A stretch of 64,000 bases of DNA from Promethearchaeota archaeon (GTDB lineage: Archaea > Asgardarchaeota > Lokiarchaeia > Sigyniarchaeales > SOKP01): the NCBI GenBank assembly GCA_019057865.1, contig JAHLWP010000002.1, positions 97,293 to 161,292 on the forward strand. The letters run 5' to 3'. The number at the start of each line of letters is the position of its first letter. Positions within the stretch are counted from its first letter, which is position 1. The notes beneath the pieces are model-generated. The model saw only the letters and a program-made list of their open reading frames with translations. It was not told the origin of the DNA and ran no database searches. The translations under genes and the position numbers were made by a program. Shown here in pieces: positions 28,676 through 37,607 of the stretch.

Positions 28676-28750
28676 TCAAATTATTTTTGTGAAGATTTCT
28701 TTAGCTTCTTGATAAGAAGGATTATCTTGCGGTAAATCTAGCAAATTGAC
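28676..28750 (-). pseudogene. Remnant of a CooC/MinD-like ATPase C-terminus (tail A)
   Basis: On the minus strand, ending at a TGA three bases beyond the DUF4130 gene, a frame encodes LLDLPQDNPSYQEAKEIF and TKII. This matches the last residues of the complete ATPase at 31854-32630 (LLHLPNDSKAYRTAKDLF, then ASII). The frame is broken immediately upstream by a shift, and a stretch around 28751-28880 in another frame (KIFKIKFLNTDELAKMNNN) could be more of the lost gene. The match is short, so homology is likely but not certain. Confidence 0.45.
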
Positions 28751-28931
28751 TTTAGTTCTTTTTTTAGATCCTCTAATATATTATTATTCATTTTTGCAAG
28801 CTCATCCGTATTTAAGAATTTAATTTTGAAGATTTTATTTTTTTTATTTTTTTTTTTCTGTTAACATTTTCAATTTATTTGTCATTATGTAGTGAAAATT
28901 TTCTACCTTATTGTTTTTGAATCATTTAAAC

Positions 28932-29093
28932 TTATCTTTGATTTTCACTAGAAATATTAAAAACCCGAACTTCATATTTTTTTTCAGGGTTGATCTTACC
29001 TGTACGGATAAAATCGATTGGGATATTAAAATAATACGAGTCTCCTTTTTTTGTTGGTTTTTTAACAACCACAGTGATTAAATTTTGCTCCAT
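28932..29093 (-). CDS. AbrB/SpoVT-like small protein
   Basis: The ATG at 29093 gives 53 residues beginning MEQNLITVVVKKP; an upstream ATG at 29141 would add 16 residues and would leave only 45 bases to the divergent nuclease gene. The core (SYYFNIPIDFIRTGKINPEKKYEV) resembles archaeal swapped-hairpin AbrB-type proteins, which act as DNA-binding regulators or antitoxins. No toxin gene is adjacent. It shares an intergenic region with the nuclease gene at 29186 and could regulate it. Confidence 0.5.
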   Translation of the reverse strand: MEQNLITVVVKKPTKKGDSYYFNIPIDFIRTGKINPEKKYEVRVFNISSENQR

Positions 29094-29185
29094 AAGGTAC
29101 CATAAACTGTTATAGTATTTTTCTGTTATACAAAAAATCATAGGACTCTTTAGAAATTTAACTTGGAGTATCTTTTGTATTAATT

Positions 29186-30535
29186 ATGACACAATCTCAC
29201 CCCAATTCTTATTTTAAAAAACTTTATGTTTATTTGGACACCAAAGAAGTCCAACTACTTGTAAACAAATTAAAGATTAATGAAGGGATGACACAAAAAA
29301 AAATTAGCGGGAAAATCGGGTCAAGCATTAAGAGTGTGATGAATCGCGGGTCAGCATTGAGGATTAAAAGCTACCAAATATTATGTGAATTGGCTAAGAT
29401 GGTAAATATAACACTAACTATAAAGAAAAAAAAACCTGTTCATACTTATTGCGTAAGATCTATGCAAGAATTAGCAAAAGAAATTGGGCTAAAGAAAACG
29501 GGAATAGCAGGGAGATTCTTATCAGAAGAGTATAAGGGAATGAATGTATCTCATAGATGGCAATGCGGGAAGTGCGGAAGAAAGTGGAAGACGTCTCCAA
29601 ATAGCATTAAATATCAAGGAAGTTGGTGTAAAAAATGTTCAGGGCGGGAAACATGGACATATGAGCAGATGGTGGAACTTGCACGAAAGCGGGGTATTGA
29701 AAAAACTGGAGTCATGGGTAAGTTTTTGACGAGCAAAGAGGATTATAAAAAGCAATCATACCCAGATAGAAATACATATCGGTGGAAATGTGGAAAGTGC
29801 GGTCATATATGGGAAGCGACTGCCAATAATATTAAGCGAGGATCATGGTGTAGAACATGCCAATATACCCTTCTTTCCCATATATTTAAGAAGCCATATC
29901 AAGAAATATTGGAACTAGCTAAAAATGTAGGGATTATAAAAACGGGCTATGCAGGTACATTTTTAGCAAATAAAGAGGAATATAACAAAGTCAGAAAACC
30001 CAGCCACCATAAATTCATGTGGAAATGTGGGAAATGCAAGGAAATTTTTGAGATGGATATAACTCACGTAAGCCGACCGCAATGGTGTCCGAGCTGTACC
30101 GAAGGGGAAAGCGAAGTGATATGTCGCGGGTTTTTCGAATGTATTTTCAAAACCAAATTTCCTAAACAGCGACCAGAATGGTTGGTGAATCCCTTGAGCG
30201 GAGGTCAGATGCACCTTGACGGATATAATAAAAAGTTAAAGTTGGCGTTTGAGTTTAACGGACCGCAACATTATAAGATGTATCCCAAATTTCATAAGGA
30301 TTATCAAGATTTTAAGAAGCAAGTAGAGCGGGATATGTTCAAAGCGTTATTGTGTAAAGAGCATGGATTAATAATAATTATAGTGCCATATACATTAGAC
30401 TATGATGAGTTTCAGGAATATATTCAAGCAGAATATATGAGATTAACGGGAAAAGAGATAAAAAACGTACCTAAATACGATTGGAGAACGTTTAAAATAG
30501 AAGGCTCTAACTTATTAGACTATTTTTGCAAATAA
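29186..30535 (+). CDS. HTH protein with three zinc-ribbon repeats and a PD-(D/E)XK-like nuclease domain
   Basis: The 449-residue protein has an N-terminal helix-turn-helix (residues about 14-60, GMTQKKISGKIGSSIKSVMN). Three repeats of about 70 residues follow, near 92-152, 157-226 and 238-307, each made of an LAK..GI.KTG..G.FL helix and a zinc ribbon such as WQCGKCGRKW..WCKKC. The C-terminus (about 310-435) contains HLDGYNKKLKLAFEFNGPQHY, resembling the Asp/Glu catalytic strand of VSR-like or DUF2726-type nucleases. Codon use is more GC-rich than its neighbours, suggesting recent transfer. A degraded copy of its end lies at 31739-31840. A mobile or homing-type endonuclease is the best guess. 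Confidence 0.7.
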   Translation: MTQSHPNSYFKKLYVYLDTKEVQLLVNKLKINEGMTQKKISGKIGSSIKSVMNRGSALRIKSYQILCELAKMVNITLTIKKKKPVHTYCVRSMQELAKEIGLKKTGIAGRFLSEEYKGMNVSHRWQCGKCGRKWKTSPNSIKYQGSWCKKCSGRETWTYEQMVELARKRGIEKTGVMGKFLTSKEDYKKQSYPDRNTYRWKCGKCGHIWEATANNIKRGSWCRTCQYTLLSHIFKKPYQEILELAKNVGIIKTGYAGTFLANKEEYNKVRKPSHHKFMWKCGKCKEIFEMDITHVSRPQWCPSCTEGESEVICRGFFECIFKTKFPKQRPEWLVNPLSGGQMHLDGYNKKLKLAFEFNGPQHYKMYPKFHKDYQDFKKQVERDMFKALLCKEHGLIIIIVPYTLDYDEFQEYIQAEYMRLTGKEIKNVPKYDWRTFKIEGSNLLDYFCK

Positions 30536-30592
30536 TTCTTTTCCAGTTTCATACACTTCACTTTCATTAGGTAGTCTGACTCCTAACCTAAT
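30515..30592 (-). pseudogene. Remnant of a CooC/MinD-like ATPase C-terminus (tail B)
   Basis: The minus-strand frame ending at a TAA (30515-30517) reads VRLPNESEVYETGKELFAKI, close to the C-terminus of the ATPase at 31854-32630 (HLPNDSKAYRTAKDLFASI). It overlaps the last bases of the nuclease gene and the 3' end of the HD gene. The rest of the ATPase is absent. Confidence 0.55.
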
Positions 30593-31386
30593 ATTTTTGA
30601 TGATAGATTTTCAGAGAAATGGATAATCCACGCTTCGTTGCTATTTGGTTGGATCGGAGACCCCCATTCCTTTAGATTATGATGTGAAGCAATTATATGG
30701 ATAATTTCATCTAATTTATCATGAGAAAAGTTTTGAGAAAGTATTTTTATACCGTTAATAATGTGATCTTGTTCATTCAATATTGTAGTTGCCTCAATTT
30801 TTCCATCCTTATGTTTATAGCAGTTTATTTTGCCAATATCATGAAGAATTGCTCCGGCAACTAGTACATCAGTATCTATGTCTAAGTCTTCTTTTAATAT
30901 ATCTGCAATTGATAAAGCTATTCTGCAAGTTTGTACGGTATGTTCCAATAATCCTCCAATATAGTTATGATGGTATACTATGGCACAGGGAGCATCAAAG
31001 AATTCTGGATATTTCTTTAGGAAATTATAAATTAGGTTTTTTAATTCAGTATCTTTCACTATTTCAATGTTTGCCATTAATTTTTTCTTCAATTCATCTA
31101 AATTTTGGGAAGGTTCTACCTTTAATTTGATTGATTTAAGATTTTTGATTCCAATCTCTCCAATGTACCAAAATTTTTGATCCCAATTAAAAATAATTGA
31201 ATACAGGTCTTTTAGTTCCTGTTTTAATTTTGGATTATTAGAAATAACAAAGTCTTCATCAATAATTATAATATCTTCATGAGATCTGAATCGTAGATTA
31301 TATGATTTATATTTTTGATTTAATTTTTCAATATTTACATTCAAGTCCATATTGATAATATAGTATAAATCCAATAAAAATCTCAT
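30583..31386 (-). CDS. HD-domain phosphohydrolase, probably truncated at its C-terminus
   Basis: The 267-residue frame contains an HD domain: GGLLEHTVQTCRIALSIAD, GAILHDIGKINCYKH (the His-Asp pair), NEQDHIINGIKIL and IIASHHNLKEWGSPI. The layout resembles YhaM-type 3'-5' exoribonucleases and related HD hydrolases. It ends abruptly after IIHFSENLSSK, where relatives usually continue for several dozen residues, and its last codons run into ATPase tail B. This suggests a deletion joined the two genes. An ATG at 31350 would remove 12 residues from the start and may be the real one. Confidence 0.72.
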   Translation of the reverse strand: MRFLLDLYYIINMDLNVNIEKLNQKYKSYNLRFRSHEDIIIIDEDFVISNNPKLKQELKDLYSIIFNWDQKFWYIGEIGIKNLKSIKLKVEPSQNLDELKKKLMANIEIVKDTELKNLIYNFLKKYPEFFDAPCAIVYHHNYIGGLLEHTVQTCRIALSIADILKEDLDIDTDVLVAGAILHDIGKINCYKHKDGKIEATTILNEQDHIINGIKILSQNFSHDKLDEIIHIIASHHNLKEWGSPIQPNSNEAWIIHFSENLSSKILG

Positions 31387-31496
31387 AGAAATTTTTCTTT
31401 TAAATATAGCTGAAATAATTTGGATAAATCAAATTTAATATAAGTTTATAGCGTTAAATTTAAAAAATAACTAAATAATCAAAATGGTTATTAAAA

Positions 31497-31664
31497 ATGA
31501 TAATTAAAGATGAACAGGATATATTAAAATATAAAATAGAATATGGTGTAGAATTTTCAGAAATGGATTCAAAATCAAGAGATAAGCTAATCAGTGAAAT
31601 CTGTAAAAGAGTATTGAAATTAGAAGAAAAGTTTATTACCCTAAATTATGTTACATTAGAATAA
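31497..31664 (+). CDS. Short 55-residue ORF
   Basis: An ATG-initiated frame encodes a charged, probably helical peptide (EQDILKYKIEYGVEFSEMD, then KLISEICKRVLKLEEKF) with normal codon composition for this region. No family is recognised. It lies divergent from the HD gene and just before the nuclease remnant. Confidence 0.4.
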   Translation: MIIKDEQDILKYKIEYGVEFSEMDSKSRDKLISEICKRVLKLEEKFITLNYVTLE

Positions 31665-31738
31665 TTAAACAAATTGCTGTTTTCATATATCATCTATTAT
31701 CACATTCACTACTTTAAAATATATTTCTATTTATCATA

Positions 31739-31840
31739 GAAGAATATCGAAGATTAACAGGAAAGGATGTAAAAAATAAGCAGAAATACGACTAGAAGAA
31801 ATTTAAACGAGAAAATTTAAATTTATTGCATTTCCTTTAA
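31739..31840 (+). pseudogene. Degenerate 3' end of a zinc-ribbon nuclease gene
   Basis: The frame reads EEYRRLTGKDVKNKQKYD, stop, KKFKRENLNLLHFL. It aligns with the end of the nuclease at 29186-30535 (AEYMRLTGKEIKNVPKYD, W, RTFKIEGSNLLDYF). A TAG replaces the Trp codon. Only about 34 codons remain and no nuclease domain precedes them. It converges on the intact ATPase gene exactly as the intact nuclease converges on ATPase tail B. Confidence 0.7.
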
Positions 31841-31853
31841 TTTTTTAAAAATC

Positions 31854-32630
31854 CTAAATAATAGAAGCAAATAAGTCTTTTGCTGTTCTATATGCTTTGC
31901 TATCATTAGGCAGGTGTAAGAGATTTTCACCAACTAAATTCATTCTACTGATTTCATCACTATTTGAAATGAAGCCTAGGAGCTTTACATATTCTTCCTT
32001 AATGTTAGCCACTTCTTTTTCTAAAATATCTCTAATATTTTCAGGAAACCGATTTCCGAGTATCCAGATGTTTTCAAATTTTAAATTGACTTCTTTAGAT
32101 ACTTCTAATATACGTTTCATCGTATGGATGGCCATTTTGCTAGGATCACTTACTATTACTAAATCTGTGACATTTCGACCCGTTTTTCGGGCAAAATATT
32201 CTAATCCTGCTGGGGCATCTATTAATGTGATATCATAATTTTTTGAGAGGATGTCAATCACACGCTTTAAGGTGTTATTCACACTGCAATAGCACCCTTC
32301 ACCTTCGCTACGCCCCATTTCTAAGATATCAAAATCATCCATTTCGATTAACGCATCAAAAACCTCTGATTCAATAATTTGATCTTTCGACACATCAAGG
32401 GGAATTTGTTGTTTTTGGATCTTGTCTTTTAGGACTGTCATTTTTCCGCCAATGGTTTCTTTAAAATGAATTTCTTTGCCGATAATATCTCCAATATTTG
32501 CGTCGGGATCGGCATCAATTACGAGGATATTGAGATCCTTAAATGTTTCAAGGAGATATTTGAGCATTAGGACGAGGAGAGTAGATTTCCCAACCCCACC
32601 CTTTCCGCTGAACGAAATAATTTTTTTCAT
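31854..32630 (-). CDS. CooC/MinD-like P-loop ATPase
   Basis: The 258-residue protein starts with a deviant Walker A motif (SFSGKGGVGKSTLLVLML), followed by LVIDADPDANIGDIIGKE and a Walker B-like YDITLIDAPAGLEYFARK. The EGEGCYCSVNNTLKRVI segment has Cys residues as in CooC nickel/CODH maturation ATPases. These proteins are dimeric ATPases that insert metals or position complexes. No carbon monoxide dehydrogenase gene is visible here, so the client is unknown. Its C-terminal coding sequence is echoed twice upstream in the map (28676-28750 and 30515-30592). Confidence 0.87.
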   Translation of the reverse strand: MKKIISFSGKGGVGKSTLLVLMLKYLLETFKDLNILVIDADPDANIGDIIGKEIHFKETIGGKMTVLKDKIQKQQIPLDVSKDQIIESEVFDALIEMDDFDILEMGRSEGEGCYCSVNNTLKRVIDILSKNYDITLIDAPAGLEYFARKTGRNVTDLVIVSDPSKMAIHTMKRILEVSKEVNLKFENIWILGNRFPENIRDILEKEVANIKEEYVKLLGFISNSDEISRMNLVGENLLHLPNDSKAYRTAKDLFASII

Positions 32631-32788
32631 GAATAATTCCTATAAAATTAGTTTTTAATCTTTATGTAGAGGAAATTGATTTAAGATTAAAAATTTATTA
32701 TAAATAATTCAAAAGATCATGAAAATTTCTAATAAGAAATATAAATCTAATTTAGTGTAGAATTAATAATTAATAAGTTATTTATAAA

Positions 32789-33604
32789 TTACCTTGTTTG
32801 TTCTTGACGATATACTGGTACGATTTTTGAAGTAAATTCTTCCAATGTATGCGGAAATTCATCTTCACTTGAGATTTTACCTAATTCTAGCATAATTTGT
32901 CTTGCTAATAGGTAAAATGCTAATCCTAAAGCCTTCTTTCCCCGATTATTTGCTGGAATCGCAAGATCTATGCCATCAAGAGTATCATCAGTATCAAATA
33001 GAGATACCACAGGAATTCGAGCTAATTTAGCTTCGTGTAGAATTACTTTATCCGCATGTGGATCAACAATTACTACAACACTAGCATCTTTGATATATGT
33101 ATCAATAATTGGATTTGTAAGTGATCCTGGTATAAACCTCCCAGTTATAGCTCGGCATCCTAATACTTCACAGAATTTTTTAACAGGTTCTTTCCCGTAT
33201 CTCCTAACTGAAGTAACAATGACTCTATCGCTTCCCTCTTCTACAAACTTACTTAGAAATTTTGATGCAATTTTAAGACGCTCGTCAGTTTTAGTTAAAT
33301 CAATAACATACAATCCATAATTGGTTTGTCTATAAATAAATCTTCTAGCATCTCCAGTTAACAATTTCGTGCCAATATGAATACCACAACTTAAGTAAAG
33401 TTGTTTTCTTTCCTCATCTTTATCAATTATTTCTTCCTTGACTTCAATTCCTGCTTTAATATCCTCAGTATCCAATAAATCAAGTTCTTCTTCCAAATCT
33501 AAATCATCTTCGAAATCAATCTCGAAATCTTCGTTAAAATCTTCTATAGCATCGTCAGTTTTTTCTTTATCTAGTTCTTCAGTTTTCTTTTTCTTTCTAG
33601 CCAA
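32789..33604 (-). CDS. rps2: Small-subunit ribosomal protein uS2
   Basis: The 271-residue protein contains the uS2 fold signatures: YLSCGIHIGTKLLTGDARRF, RVIVTSVRRYGKEPVKKF, AITGRFIPGSLTNP, VVIVDPHADKVILHEA and DGIDLAIPANNRGKKALGL. Archaeal/eukaryotic features include the NPIIDTYIKDASVVV region. An unusual acidic N-terminal extension of about 60 residues precedes the fold (EDFNEDFEIDFEDDLDLEEE), beginning with a basic MARKKKKTEE. No other ribosomal gene adjoins it. Confidence 0.95.
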   Translation of the reverse strand: MARKKKKTEELDKEKTDDAIEDFNEDFEIDFEDDLDLEEELDLLDTEDIKAGIEVKEEIIDKDEERKQLYLSCGIHIGTKLLTGDARRFIYRQTNYGLYVIDLTKTDERLKIASKFLSKFVEEGSDRVIVTSVRRYGKEPVKKFCEVLGCRAITGRFIPGSLTNPIIDTYIKDASVVVIVDPHADKVILHEAKLARIPVVSLFDTDDTLDGIDLAIPANNRGKKALGLAFYLLARQIMLELGKISSEDEFPHTLEEFTSKIVPVYRQEQTR

Positions 33605-33836
33605 ATTATTAGCCTTTTTTATGATTTTCTTAAGTGAGTTTAATTAGAATTTTTTTTAAATTAAGAATTTTAATGAATATTAAATTTAATACATAATAAT
33701 TTTAATATTTTATTGAAAGAAATCTTCTAAGCCATTAAGAACTAAAGTATTAATATAGTTTAAAATTTAAATTATTTATATAACCTATTTATTTCATATT
33801 AAAGTATAAAATTAGAATTCTAATATGGTTTGAATA

Positions 33837-34325
33837 ATGGCTTCCTACCGGTTAGTTATTGGAATCATTGTTGGTATCATCCTTAGTTTTTTTACCGTCT
33901 TTTTCTTTAATATGACGGATATTATAAATCAAATAAAACTATACGCTGAATCTAATACGATAAAAGCGGCTGCTTTATTAGTTGGTGCTAATTTTAATTT
34001 CGATATGATTTCATTTTTCACAGGTACACCTACAGTTCTAGGATTCTTTGCTCCGGAACTTTTAGCATGGATTTTTATAAGTTTTATAAGTGGAACTATA
34101 TCCAAAGGTTTGAGGAGAGGTATTATAACGGGTTTATTAGTTGTTGTTATAGCCTTGTTAATCTGGATTTTATTAAGTATAATTTCTGGAGAAGATTTAA
34201 TGGCTTTATTCCAAGGAAATCAATTAATTGAAACTTTAGGAGGAACTTTTAGCGCAATTTTAGGAGCACTTATAGGAGGTTTATTTGGTGGATTAGTAAG
34301 TGGTCCATATGAAGAATTTTATTAA
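33837..34325 (+). CDS. Four-helix membrane protein
   Basis: The 162-residue product has hydrophobic segments near residues 5-25, 68-88, 97-118 and 132-155, the last Gly-rich (GTFSAILGALIGGLFGGLV). This type of Gly-rich repeat hairpin is common in archaeal membrane proteins of unknown role. It is divergent from uS2. No family assigned. Confidence 0.6.
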   Translation: MASYRLVIGIIVGIILSFFTVFFFNMTDIINQIKLYAESNTIKAAALLVGANFNFDMISFFTGTPTVLGFFAPELLAWIFISFISGTISKGLRRGIITGLLVVVIALLIWILLSIISGEDLMALFQGNQLIETLGGTFSAILGALIGGLFGGLVSGPYEEFY

Positions 34326-34507
34326 TTCCCTAACAATTTCACTTTATCGATTTTTCTTAATTATTGAAGTTCTAACTCGCTTAAAATTAAAATTAAATTA
34401 TTGGATTGAGTAGAATTAGTATTTTATGATAACAGTAGATATATACTGATTTGTTCATATTTGTTAATAACTAAAACTTAAAGTTAATTTTGAATTTATA
34501 ATTAGTA

Positions 34508-35044
34508 ATGGGAAAGAAAGAAGAAATTATACCAGATCGGGAATTTGCATTAGATTTACTTAGAAGACTGAAAATTCTACTTTCAGTTAGACGCCATTCT
34601 GAAAAGGTTGCTGACAAAGCTTTAGAAATTGCAGATAAAATAACCAAAACCAATGTCGATAAAAATCTGATTGAAATTGGTGCGCTTTTACATGATGTTG
34701 GAAGAACAAAAACGCATGGATTTAGACATGCATTAATAGGGGGCAAAATTTTAAGAGAAAGAGGTTTTTCAATTAGCCTCGCTAGGATTTGTGAGACACA
34801 CATTTTAGGAGGATTAGATAAAGAAGATGCTAAACGATTTGGATTACCTGAAAAAGATTATTTACCAAAAACACTTGAAGAAAAAATCATTTGTTTAGCA
34901 GATAAACAAATGGCTGGAACTAGGGAGGTAACGATTAAAGAGAGATTTGATAGATGGTTCCAAAAATATGGGAAAAGTAGAATTTTATTAAAATCAAAGA
35001 AAAGAATAGAACAGATTCAACAAGAGATTGAAAGTTTAATGTAG
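34508..35044 (+). CDS. HD-domain protein (TIGR00295-like archaeal family)
   Basis: The 178-residue protein shows a full set of HD residues: RRHSEKVADKALEIAD, LLHDVGRTKTHGFRHALIGG and CETHILGGLDKEDAKRFGLP, with IICLADKQMAGTREV near the end. This matches a compact archaeal HD family whose members are probably nucleotide or RNA phosphohydrolases. The gene is intact and separate from its neighbours. Confidence 0.82.
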   Translation: MGKKEEIIPDREFALDLLRRLKILLSVRRHSEKVADKALEIADKITKTNVDKNLIEIGALLHDVGRTKTHGFRHALIGGKILRERGFSISLARICETHILGGLDKEDAKRFGLPEKDYLPKTLEEKIICLADKQMAGTREVTIKERFDRWFQKYGKSRILLKSKKRIEQIQQEIESLM

Positions 35045-35098
35045 GGACTTCAAGGAGATTTCAATGATCTAATAATATTTTTTCTATAATTATATAAC

Positions 35099-36382
35099 TT
35101 ATTTAGCCTCACAAACTAATTCTTGATTTTTACATAATACTTGAAAATCATTATCTAGCATTAGAATTGCTTCTTGAATTATTACACATGTTTCTAATAA
35201 TTTTTGAGGATCTACTTTATCAGGAGTATCCTCTTTATTATGGGCATATCTACTAGCTATTCTGGTAGTAATGTCTACAGAATCATATCCTCTTAAATGA
35301 AAAGCGACTGAATCTGAATGAGCACCAGTAGATAAATGAAATCCTAAAACTTTTAAATTTTTTTTATTTGAAGCTTTATCTAAATATTTACTTAATAATG
35401 GCGCAATTTTTTTACGAGGTAGAACCCCAAAGGTCTTCAGATACTGAATTTGATTTTTTTCATGATTAGCACAGGAAATCATATCAAAATTAAATTGAAA
35501 AATACTTCCTTTTACAAATTGATTTTCATATTTATTTACAAAAACTCTTGAACCCATTGTTCCTAATTCTTCAGCCGAAAATTGGCAAAACCATAAATTA
35601 AAATTTTCAAGAGGGTTGTTTTTAAAGTAAGTGCTTAGTTCAAATACTATAGCCATTCCAGAAGCATTGTCGAGAGCACCTGGTGATTCATTATGGGTAT
35701 TTAGGAACATTAAGAAGATATTTGAAATTGAAATTAGAGTTGTAAATGTCCAAATACCAATTCCAATAATTAATAGATCGGGTTTTAGAATAGTAAAAGT
35801 GCGAATGAATAAAGCAATTAAAAATCCTCCTAGGAAAATTCCACTATATAACCAAACTCGATAAAGTAATATTCTCCAATACGTTCGAAAAGTTTGAGAT
35901 TTGGAGTCTAAATGAGCAGAAATTATAATATTACCAGCGCTTTCACTTTGAAGGTTTTTAGCTGATAATTTAATAAAAACATTAGTTGCATTAAGGGTCT
36001 TTCCATAATATTCACCCCAGAATCCAGGATATTCAGGATGTTTTAATCCCTTTATAATTAAGAAAATAATTAATGAAAAACCACTTACTACTAAAATTGT
36101 AATATAAATATTGATATAGATAAACATTAACAGGAATAGTGAAAAAGTTAAGTTGATAACCATTATCAACTTAACGAGTGTTGTAGAGTAAAAATCAGAA
36201 AAATTAAAATTTTGGGTTTGAATTTGAGAAGCTTTAAAGCCAATATTATTAAAGGTTTTAATTGTTAGATCAACAGCTTTTTTTTCTCCTTCGGTTCCAG
36301 CTAAACGAGGAAAACTAAATTTCTTTACATAATTAATAATTTTTCCTTTATCAAACGTATATGTTGGTTTTCCTGTATTCAA
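35099..36382 (-). CDS. Membrane-embedded M28-family metallopeptidase
   Basis: The 427-residue protein begins with FSFPRLAGTEGEKKAV and has two pairs of membrane segments (about residues 68-112 and 175-228) inserted before and within an M28 core. Active-site residues are in NIIISAHLDSKSQ, GALDNASGMAIVFEL, FSAEELGTMGSRVF, QFNFDMISCA and YAHNKEDTPDKVDP. It is a longer paralogue of the protein at 21280-22437. Both probably act at the membrane on peptides; the side of the membrane is not clear. Confidence 0.87.
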   Translation of the reverse strand: MNTGKPTYTFDKGKIINYVKKFSFPRLAGTEGEKKAVDLTIKTFNNIGFKASQIQTQNFNFSDFYSTTLVKLIMVINLTFSLFLLMFIYINIYITILVVSGFSLIIFLIIKGLKHPEYPGFWGEYYGKTLNATNVFIKLSAKNLQSESAGNIIISAHLDSKSQTFRTYWRILLYRVWLYSGIFLGGFLIALFIRTFTILKPDLLIIGIGIWTFTTLISISNIFLMFLNTHNESPGALDNASGMAIVFELSTYFKNNPLENFNLWFCQFSAEELGTMGSRVFVNKYENQFVKGSIFQFNFDMISCANHEKNQIQYLKTFGVLPRKKIAPLLSKYLDKASNKKNLKVLGFHLSTGAHSDSVAFHLRGYDSVDITTRIASRYAHNKEDTPDKVDPQKLLETCVIIQEAILMLDNDFQVLCKNQELVCEAK

Positions 36383-36545
36383 TTTTTCTAATTATGTATG
36401 TATTATGTAATTTTTGATTTTACAGTTCCATTTTTTAAAATAATTATAAAAATTTATGTCTTATTATTTAAAAAAAATACTGGCAACTACAAATCCAACT
36501 TGGGCTAAAAATTTTAAATTTTTTAAAAAATAAATATCACTAATA

Positions 36546-37007
36546 TTATTTACTATTATCAAACGATATAGTAATAATTTCTTTACCTTGAAAAAAATCA
36601 GAAATAACCTCATCTGTATCATAATCATAATAATCTCCCCAGTCTATATAATCGGTATCCTTAATCTCCCAAGCAACACCATCCTCATCCTCAATATCTA
36701 CGTCATCTCCTATGTATTCTTTATCGTCGTCTTTTAAATCATTTAAAGTCACTAAAGAGTTAATATTGATATTTGTTTCATTTTTCATATCCTCTAAAAA
36801 TTCTCGCTCTCCCGAAGAATCGTACATTATTAACAGAGTTCTTTTATTTTCTTGCCCTAATATTTTTCCATCTCTTGCCTCTAACGTACCATTAAGTATA
36901 GCAAAATGCATTATGACCTTCAATTCCTTATGACTCTGAATGAATTTCACTATCTCTTTAGCCTCTAACTCTGAATGAACAGGATGAATCCAACCTTCTA
37001 TCGGCAT
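36546..37007 (-). CDS. Acidic hypothetical protein
   Basis: The 153-residue protein is strongly acidic in its second half (DDDKEYIGDDVDIEDEDGV, DYIDWGDYYDYDTDEV), while the N-terminus looks like a small alpha/beta domain (MPIEGWIHPVHSELEAKEIV, FIQSHKELKVIMHFA). I do not recognise it. The length and codon use suggest a real gene. Confidence 0.55.
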   Translation of the reverse strand: MPIEGWIHPVHSELEAKEIVKFIQSHKELKVIMHFAILNGTLEARDGKILGQENKRTLLIMYDSSGEREFLEDMKNETNININSLVTLNDLKDDDKEYIGDDVDIEDEDGVAWEIKDTDYIDWGDYYDYDTDEVISDFFQGKEIITISFDNSK

Positions 37008-37085
37008 TCTTTATCACATAATAAATAAAAAAATATATTTATAAATTTATAGACTGGCCTAACTTATCTTATCATAATAACTTAA

Positions 37086-37280
37086 TTATAGATCGCCAAG
37101 ATAATTATCTAAAGTGTTGCCCCAAGTACCATAGTAACTGGGTTGAAACACAAAATTGGGATCATTGAAAATGACTCTAACTTGCCGTGTTACCTCTTTA
37201 ATGATGTGATCTCTAATCGCTGATGTTGAATGAGGTAAATAATTTAAATTTGGAAATTGAGGATTTAAAGAAAAAATGAA
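37086..37280 (-). pseudogene. Startless ORF fragment
   Basis: The frame is open for 64 codons between stops but has no start codon. Its sequence looks protein-like (HSTSAIRDHIIKEVTRQVRV, then FVFQPSYYGTWGNTLDNYL). It reads as the 3' end of a lost gene. No family recognised. The wider 37008-37385 stretch contains nothing else I can support. Confidence 0.35.
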
Positions 37281-37385
37281 TTAAACAATTAAAACCACTA
37301 AAAATAAGCGAATTACTCGGCTTAAGACAATTAATTTAGAGCTATATTCTCAAAACGTCTCCTTTTAGAAAAAAAATAATGGTTA

Positions 37386-37607
37386 TTAGAATTCGAAAGA
37401 GGGGATAGCAAAATCATTCATTGCGCTGAGGCTTTTCGAAACCAAATAATTATTGTCGGGATTAACTATGGAAAATCGAAGCAGGAAAAAAAGAATTACC
37501 ACGGGGATAAAGGTTCCAAGGTATATGGAAATCGTTAGTAATAACGAGAATAAAATTGCATTTTTAAGATTAGCTATTTTTAACATGTTTAAATATAAGA
37601 GCTCCAC
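37386..37607 (-). CDS. Possible small membrane protein
   Basis: From GTG at 37607 the product is 73 residues with two hydrophobic runs (NAILFSLLLTISIYLGTF, IPVVILFFLLRF). The frame remains open and hydrophobic upstream to 37712 without a canonical start, so this may be a remnant of a longer membrane protein. A plus-strand frame over the same bases looks less protein-like. Confidence 0.35.
   Translation of the reverse strand: MELLYLNMLKIANLKNAILFSLLLTISIYLGTFIPVVILFFLLRFSIVNPDNNYLVSKSLSAMNDFAIPSFEF

Noticed and set aside
35631..35864. 77-codon plus-strand frame
   Set aside because: Antisense to the M28 peptidase; no independent evidence.
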